46,854 nucleotides of DNA from an uncultured Bacteroidales bacterium (lineage in GTDB: Bacteria > Bacteroidota > Bacteroidia > Bacteroidales > F082), in contig CALCYT010000050.1 in assembly GCA_937906455.1 (NCBI GenBank), forward strand, positions 1 through 46,854, given 5' to 3'. The notes under the pieces are model-generated. The model saw only the letters and a list, made by a program, of their open reading frames with translations, was not told the DNA's origin and did no database searches. Below, piece by piece: positions 42,590 to 46,854 of the stretch. Position 1 is the first letter of the stretch, and each line of letters starts with the position of its first letter. A program made the position numbers and the translations under genes.

Positions 42590-43351
42590 ATGAATTTAAG
42601 GATAACTTGCGTTCAAAGTGATGTCATAACGAGAGACCCGGAGGCTAATCGCAGTCATCTTGACGAGATGTTGAGATCTGTTGAGAACACTGATGTCATC
42701 GTGTTTCCGGAGACTTTCACCACGGGTTTTCCTGCCGACCCGAGCGAGTTTGCCGAGGAAGTCGGCGGCGTGACGATGCGATGGATGCATGACAAGGCGA
42801 AAGAGAAAAACAGTGCTGTCTGCGGCACCATAATCCTGAAAAACGACGGCTTTCACAACAGCTTCGTATGGATGCAGCCTGACGGACGACACCTTATTTA
42901 TAATAAACGACATCTGTTCACCATGGGAGGCGAGCTCGGGTTGGAGCGTGGCGAGGAGCGCGTCACCATAGAATGGCGAGGCTGGCGCGTGAGACCTTTT
43001 GTGTGCTATGACCTGCGTTTTCCGGTGTGGAATCGCAACAGCTTCAAGGACGGCAGATTCGAGTATGACGTGGCGATTTTCACCGCCGAATGGCCAAAGA
43101 AGAAATCAGAGGTGTGGAATACTCTTCTGAGAGCCAGAGCCATTGAGAATCAATCGTTTGTGGTGGGAGTGAACAGAGTGGGCGTTGACGACAGCGACAT
43201 AGAATACAAGGGTGAGAGCATGGTGCTCAACGTGAAAGGACGCATCGTGGAGAAAGCCGCCGAAGGCGAGAGCGTGTTGACGGCCGAACTCGACGAGTTT
43301 GAGATGGAGGCGTTCCGCCAGTATTTCAGAGTCGCTGATGACTGGGATTAA
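42590..43351 (+). CDS. Carbon-nitrogen hydrolase, omega-amidase (YafV/Nit2-like)
   Basis: Hydrolyses a small amide, probably alpha-ketoglutaramate or a similar repair substrate, in the cytoplasm. The nitrilase triad is visible: Glu41 in VFPETFTTGF, Lys106 in IYNKRHLF and Cys139 in RPFVCYDLRFPVW. 253 residues, as expected for the YafV branch; PETFTTGF and CYDLRFPVW favour omega-amidase over beta-ureidopropionase or NAD synthase domains. It is 14 bases upstream of trkA on the same strand and probably cotranscribed with it, although no functional link is known. Confidence 0.9.
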   Translation: MNLRITCVQSDVITRDPEANRSHLDEMLRSVENTDVIVFPETFTTGFPADPSEFAEEVGGVTMRWMHDKAKEKNSAVCGTIILKNDGFHNSFVWMQPDGRHLIYNKRHLFTMGGELGLERGEERVTIEWRGWRVRPFVCYDLRFPVWNRNSFKDGRFEYDVAIFTAEWPKKKSEVWNTLLRARAIENQSFVVGVNRVGVDDSDIEYKGESMVLNVKGRIVEKAAEGESVLTAELDEFEMEAFRQYFRVADDWD

Positions 43352-43365
43352 ATATTTAAAAAGAT

Positions 43366-44706
43366 ATGGATATTATCATTGCTGGAGACGGTGAAGTAGG
43401 CATGCACTTGGCGGAAGCCTTGGAACGCAGCGACCATAACATCACCATAGTGGACCCGCACGAAGAGTTGCTCAAGATGGTGGAGTCGCATTCCGACCTG
43501 ATGACGATAGCGGGAGACTCCACTTCAATAAAGACCTTGCAACAAGCCAACGTGAAAAGAGCCGACATGGTCATCGCGGTGCTTCATGATGAGCACATCA
43601 ACCTTCTGACGGGCATCTTGGCGAAGAAACTCGGTGCCAAACGCGTCATCGTGCGCGTCAACACCATGGAAAACCTCAGCCCTGAGGCGTGGAGGATTTA
43701 CCAGGACCTCGGCATCGACGGCATCATCTCGCCTGAAGACATCGCCGCTCAAGAGATTATCACCCTGCTGAAACAGACGGCGGCTACCGAGGCATACGAC
43801 TTCGCGGGCGGAAAACTCGAGATGTATATGATGAAACTCGAAGAAAACGCCACCGTGCTCGACAAGCCTCTCTCAGAGATAGCCGAACGCTTCAAACACC
43901 TTGATTTTAAATTAGTTGCAGTGCATCGCCGACAAAACACTTTCATCCCGCACGACAACGACATCCTCAAAGCCGGCGATATGGTGTACGTCATCACCAA
44001 GCCCGTCGCCATCAAAGAGCTGATGCAGATGAGCGGCAAACAGAAATACAATATCCGCAACGTCATGATTATCGGAGGCGGCCGCGTGGGACGCATCACG
44101 GCGAAACGTCTCGAAAACGACATGGATATCAAGATTATTGAGAAAGACAAAAATCGCTGCTACGACCTGACGAATACGCTGTCGGACACCTTGGTTGTCA
44201 ATGCTGACGCCCGTGACGTGGATATGCTCGAAGAGGAAGGCATCAAGAGCGTTGACGCCTTCATCGCGGTGACGGAAAACACCGAGACCAACATCCTGAC
44301 GTGCCTACAGGCCAAGGCCTACGGGGTGAAAAAGACCATAGCACTGGTGGAAAACATCGATTATATTGATATTTCACAAAACATAGGCATCGACACCATC
44401 ATCAACAAGAAACTCATCGCGGCGAGTTATATCGTGCGATATACCCTTGGCGACAACGTCTCCACACTGAAGTGCTTGAGCGGCATCGATGCCGACATCA
44501 TGGAGTTTATGGTCCCCGACGGATGCTTGGCCACCATGCGGCCAATCAACAGGCTGCATGTGCCGGAAGGCGCCATCATAGCCGGAATCATAAGAGGAGA
44601 AGTGAGCTATATCGCTAACGGCGACTTCCAGATAGAAGCCGAAGACCGCGTGGTGGTGCTCGCCCTGCCGGATGCCATAAAAGACGTGGAGAGGATATTT
44701 AGGTAA
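43366..44706 (+). CDS. trkA: Trk potassium uptake regulatory protein
   Basis: Peripheral cytoplasmic gating subunit of the Trk potassium system, binding NAD(H) or ATP. Two tandem RCK halves: the first nucleotide loop AGDGEVGMHLAEALE at residues 6-20 with VDPHEE at its end, the second IGGGRVGRITAKRLE near 235-250, each followed by a small C-lobe. 446 residues, standard for a double TrkA. The membrane partner TrkH is not in the window; the next gene is a sulfatase, after palindrome P9. The gene is therefore separated from its usual partner, or trkH lies elsewhere. Confidence 0.95.
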   Translation: MDIIIAGDGEVGMHLAEALERSDHNITIVDPHEELLKMVESHSDLMTIAGDSTSIKTLQQANVKRADMVIAVLHDEHINLLTGILAKKLGAKRVIVRVNTMENLSPEAWRIYQDLGIDGIISPEDIAAQEIITLLKQTAATEAYDFAGGKLEMYMMKLEENATVLDKPLSEIAERFKHLDFKLVAVHRRQNTFIPHDNDILKAGDMVYVITKPVAIKELMQMSGKQKYNIRNVMIIGGGRVGRITAKRLENDMDIKIIEKDKNRCYDLTNTLSDTLVVNADARDVDMLEEEGIKSVDAFIAVTENTETNILTCLQAKAYGVKKTIALVENIDYIDISQNIGIDTIINKKLIAASYIVRYTLGDNVSTLKCLSGIDADIMEFMVPDGCLATMRPINRLHVPEGAIIAGIIRGEVSYIANGDFQIEAEDRVVVLALPDAIKDVERIFR

Positions 44707-44708
44707 CC

Positions 44709-44813
44709 GTCATTCCGACTGGAGCGGAATGAAATGGAGCGTAATGGAGAAATCTCTGGCAAACAATTGATTTGACTTGAATGTCAGAGATTTCTCGACA
44801 AGCTCGAAATGAC
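44709..44813. repeat. Nested palindrome (P9) between trkA and the sulfatase gene
   Basis: Ends GTCATTCCGA (44709) and TCGAAATGAC (44813). Inner arms GAGAAATCTCTG (44747-44758) and CAGAGATTTCTC (44785-44796) pair perfectly over 12 bases, with bases different from those in P7. It starts three bases after the trkA stop. Confidence 0.92.
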
Positions 44814-44820
44814 ATTGTAT

Positions 44821-46770
44821 ATGATAAATATGAAAAAGATTCCGGTTTTTGTAAAGATAACAGTAAAACTGTATTTGTTGCTAATCGCCATTTACACCGT
44901 TTTCAGAGTGGCGCTTTTGCTGTTAAACCTTGACAGAGTTGGCGAAACCACCGCTCAGGAGGTGATGCGGGCATTCATCATGGGCGTGCGGTTCGACATT
45001 GTCACCATAGGTTTCGTGATAGCGATTCCGACAATAATTCTCACTGTTTTCTCCTTCTTCGGAAAGAAAAGCAGACTCTTTGAACAGATTTATACCTGGG
45101 TGCTAACAGTCTGTTTCACAATAACTTTCGGCATTTGCGCCGCAGATATACCTTATTTCGACCAGTTTTTCGACAGATTCAACATCACTGCGTTCGAATG
45201 GATGGCGACAGGCGACAGCACCTTTGTCTTCAAGATGATTTTCGAAGAGCCGACCTATATCCTGATGATACTGCCCGTCTTGGTCGCGGGATTCGTTTTC
45301 TGGTATTTTACAAACAAGATATTAAAGAACTCAACGGGTTGGGAATCAGTGAGTTATGTTCGATACGGCATGTACACAGCACTACTTTGGGGGCTTGTCT
45401 TCATAGGCATGCGCGGCCGGTTGAACGAGAAATCACCGATAATGGTGGGTACGGCCTATTTTGGAAACAACGCCATGTTGAACCAGTTGGGCCTGAACCC
45501 CAATTTCACGTTGGCACGAAGTTATTTGGACAGTAAAAGTCCTGATAATCAGAGTGTTAGGTTTATGTCGGACGAAGAAGCGATGAAAAACATGCAGGCA
45601 TATTTGGGCATAGAAAACCCTTATGAAGAGTTCCCGATAGCCCGTAAGGTCGCAACTGACGGAGAGTCACACGATTACAATGTCATTGTGGTGATTATGG
45701 AAAGCATGAGCTACAACAAGACGGCACATGGAGGCAACACTCGCAACCTTACACCATTCCTTGACATGTTGATGGATAACTCATTGAGTTTCAGCAACTG
45801 TTATACGACGGGGACGCATACTTACTGTGGCATTTACAGCACTTCGGTGTCGTGTCCTGTCATCTTCAGAAACCACGCCCTCAAGCGCATTCCGGTGTTA
45901 CAGTACGACGGTTTGGCGGCCACGTTGCAGAAAAACGGCTATCAGACGGTGTACTTCACCACTCATGACAAGGAGTTTGACAATGTGGCGGGGTTTTTAG
46001 GTCAAAACGGGGTGGAGCGCATCGTCTCGCAATCCGACTATCCCATTGGGGAGGTGAAGACCACGCTGGGTGTCCCCGACGACTACATGTTCCGTTTTGC
46101 GATGCCCGTTTTCGATGCGATGGCAAGCAACGGCAGGCCCTTCTGCGCCACCATGATGACTGCCTCCGACCACGGGCCGTACTATATACCGAAATATTTT
46201 GAGCCGCAAAATGCCGAGATAAAATACCAGATCACGGAGTATGCCGACTGGTCGCTGAGGCGTTTCATCGAGATGGCGTCGGAGAAACCCTGGTTTGACA
46301 ACACGCTGTTCGTCTTTGTCGCCGACCACGGCGCCACTTTGGATGCCGACTACTCCATCCCGCTGAGCTATTTCCACACGCCACTGGTGTTTTATATGCC
46401 GGGTAAGTTGCAAGCTATTGAAAATGAGGCTATTGCGAGCCAGATGGATATATTCCCCACAGTGATGGGAATTTTGGGGAAGCCGTATGTCAACAACACT
46501 TTTGGCATCGATTTGCTGAGGGAGAAGCGCGAGTATGTCTATTTCATGGGCGACGACAAGTATGGCGTGTTGAACAAAGAATGGCTGTTCATCAACAAGC
46601 CGGCAGAGGAACAAAAAGGTTTGTACAGATATTTGGACAAAGAGAAGAAAAACTACATCTCCGACTATCCCGAGGTGGCCGAAGAGATGCGAAAATACGG
46701 CGAATCGGCTTGGCAAGTCGATGAGTATCAGATAGTTAAGAAAAAAACAAAATTTTTGCTTGACAAATAA
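44821..46770 (+). CDS. LTA synthase-like sulfatase family membrane protein
   Basis: About 649 residues. Five hydrophobic segments in the first 190 or so are followed by a periplasmic alkaline-phosphatase-fold domain. Metal and catalytic sites: VIMESMSYN near 289-297 (Glu ligand), TTGTHTYCGIYSTSV near 330-345 (a Thr nucleophile in the position used by LtaS), and VADHGATLD near 499-507 (Asp-His ligands). In Gram-negative bacteria, relatives transfer phosphoglycerol or phosphoethanolamine to membrane glycans; which one applies here is not readable. In-frame ATGs lie at 44809, 44821 and 44830. The first is inside palindrome P9, so one of the later two is preferred. Confidence 0.9.
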   Translation: MINMKKIPVFVKITVKLYLLLIAIYTVFRVALLLLNLDRVGETTAQEVMRAFIMGVRFDIVTIGFVIAIPTIILTVFSFFGKKSRLFEQIYTWVLTVCFTITFGICAADIPYFDQFFDRFNITAFEWMATGDSTFVFKMIFEEPTYILMILPVLVAGFVFWYFTNKILKNSTGWESVSYVRYGMYTALLWGLVFIGMRGRLNEKSPIMVGTAYFGNNAMLNQLGLNPNFTLARSYLDSKSPDNQSVRFMSDEEAMKNMQAYLGIENPYEEFPIARKVATDGESHDYNVIVVIMESMSYNKTAHGGNTRNLTPFLDMLMDNSLSFSNCYTTGTHTYCGIYSTSVSCPVIFRNHALKRIPVLQYDGLAATLQKNGYQTVYFTTHDKEFDNVAGFLGQNGVERIVSQSDYPIGEVKTTLGVPDDYMFRFAMPVFDAMASNGRPFCATMMTASDHGPYYIPKYFEPQNAEIKYQITEYADWSLRRFIEMASEKPWFDNTLFVFVADHGATLDADYSIPLSYFHTPLVFYMPGKLQAIENEAIASQMDIFPTVMGILGKPYVNNTFGIDLLREKREYVYFMGDDKYGVLNKEWLFINKPAEEQKGLYRYLDKEKKNYISDYPEVAEEMRKYGESAWQVDEYQIVKKKTKFLLDK

Positions 46771-46789
46771 AAAAAAATATGTAATTTTG
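46760..46789 (+). promoter_or_regulatory. tRNA-Gln promoter
   Basis: TTG at 46760-46762, a 19-base spacer and TAATTTTG at 46782-46789, eleven bases before the tRNA. TAATTTTGCAGCCGGAA is shared exactly with the manC promoter. Confidence 0.65.
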
Positions 46790-46799
46790 CAGCCGGAAT

Positions 46800-46854
46800 T
46801 GCCCAATGGTGTAATTGGCAACACGACTGACTCTGGATCAGTAAAGTCCAGGTT
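46800..46854 (+). tRNA. tRNA-Gln (anticodon CTG), 3' part beyond window
   Basis: The first 55 bases: acceptor strand TGCCCAA, D arm around GTGTAATTGGCAACAC, anticodon stem ACTGA/TCAGT with loop CTCTGGA (anticodon CTG), then the start of the T arm. The T1 base and loop are typical of tRNA-Gln. The window ends in the T arm. Confidence 0.9.

Noticed and set aside
45997..46824. 275-codon minus-strand frame
   Set aside because: Antisense to the sulfatase gene and runs into tRNA-Gln.

Overview
The window comes from a Bacteroidota chromosome, most likely order Bacteroidales. The evidence is Bacteroidetes-type promoters (TTTG or TTG, a spacer near 20 bases, then TAnnTTTG) in front of many genes, weak Shine-Dalgarno signals, and lineage-typical proteins: a DUF4954 protein, a thioester-less giant alpha-2-macroglobulin, a PorT-like barrel, a Wzi/RemB-like barrel and an EF-G paralog. 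Nothing looks like a phage, an integrated plasmid or an insertion sequence with a transposase.

Layout. 1-3731: start of ileS (minus, runs off the left edge), a ROK sugar kinase and a small membrane protein. 3832-3904: tRNA-Thr. 3910-16782: a surface-sugar block entirely on the minus strand, read as rfbC, rfbD, rfbB, DUF4954, nagB, wbpD, wbpB, galE, a TviB/WbpO-type dehydrogenase, manC and a CapD/WbpM dehydratase. It makes dTDP-rhamnose, GDP-mannose, UDP-galactose and N-acetylated uronic acid precursors. 16934-25993: tsaB, a 1812-residue alpha-2-macroglobulin, tdk, a conserved acidic protein, rsmI, a broken outer-membrane gene and an FMN-binding protein. 26414-33306: an acyltransferase, then a plus-strand glycan assembly group (O-antigen ligase/polymerase, Wzi-like barrel, phosphoglycosyltransferase fragment, GT2, FemAB-like transferase, phosphoglycosyltransferase). 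33422-46854: tRNA-Asn, a PfkB kinase, an EF-G paralog, mnmA, xth, a ClC channel, an orphan exosortase-family protein, a barrel protein, an omega-amidase, trkA, a LTA-synthase-like sulfatase and the first 55 bases of tRNA-Gln.

The least ordinary feature is the repeat content. At least nine copies or fragments of a nested palindrome (outer ends GTCATTTCGA and TCGAAATGAC) and nine arrays of period-7 microsatellite occur in 47 kb. The inner hairpin arms of the palindrome differ between copies but stay complementary, which argues for selection on a folded form. Both repeat classes enter conserved genes in frame (ileS, rfbB, rfbD, tsaB) and often supply the last codons and stop of the gene they border (wbpD, the PfkB kinase, rsmI, the FMN-binding protein, the FemAB-like protein, DUF4954). 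This pattern is the main candidate for something undescribed. All family assignments rest on reading motifs by eye; no database search was possible.
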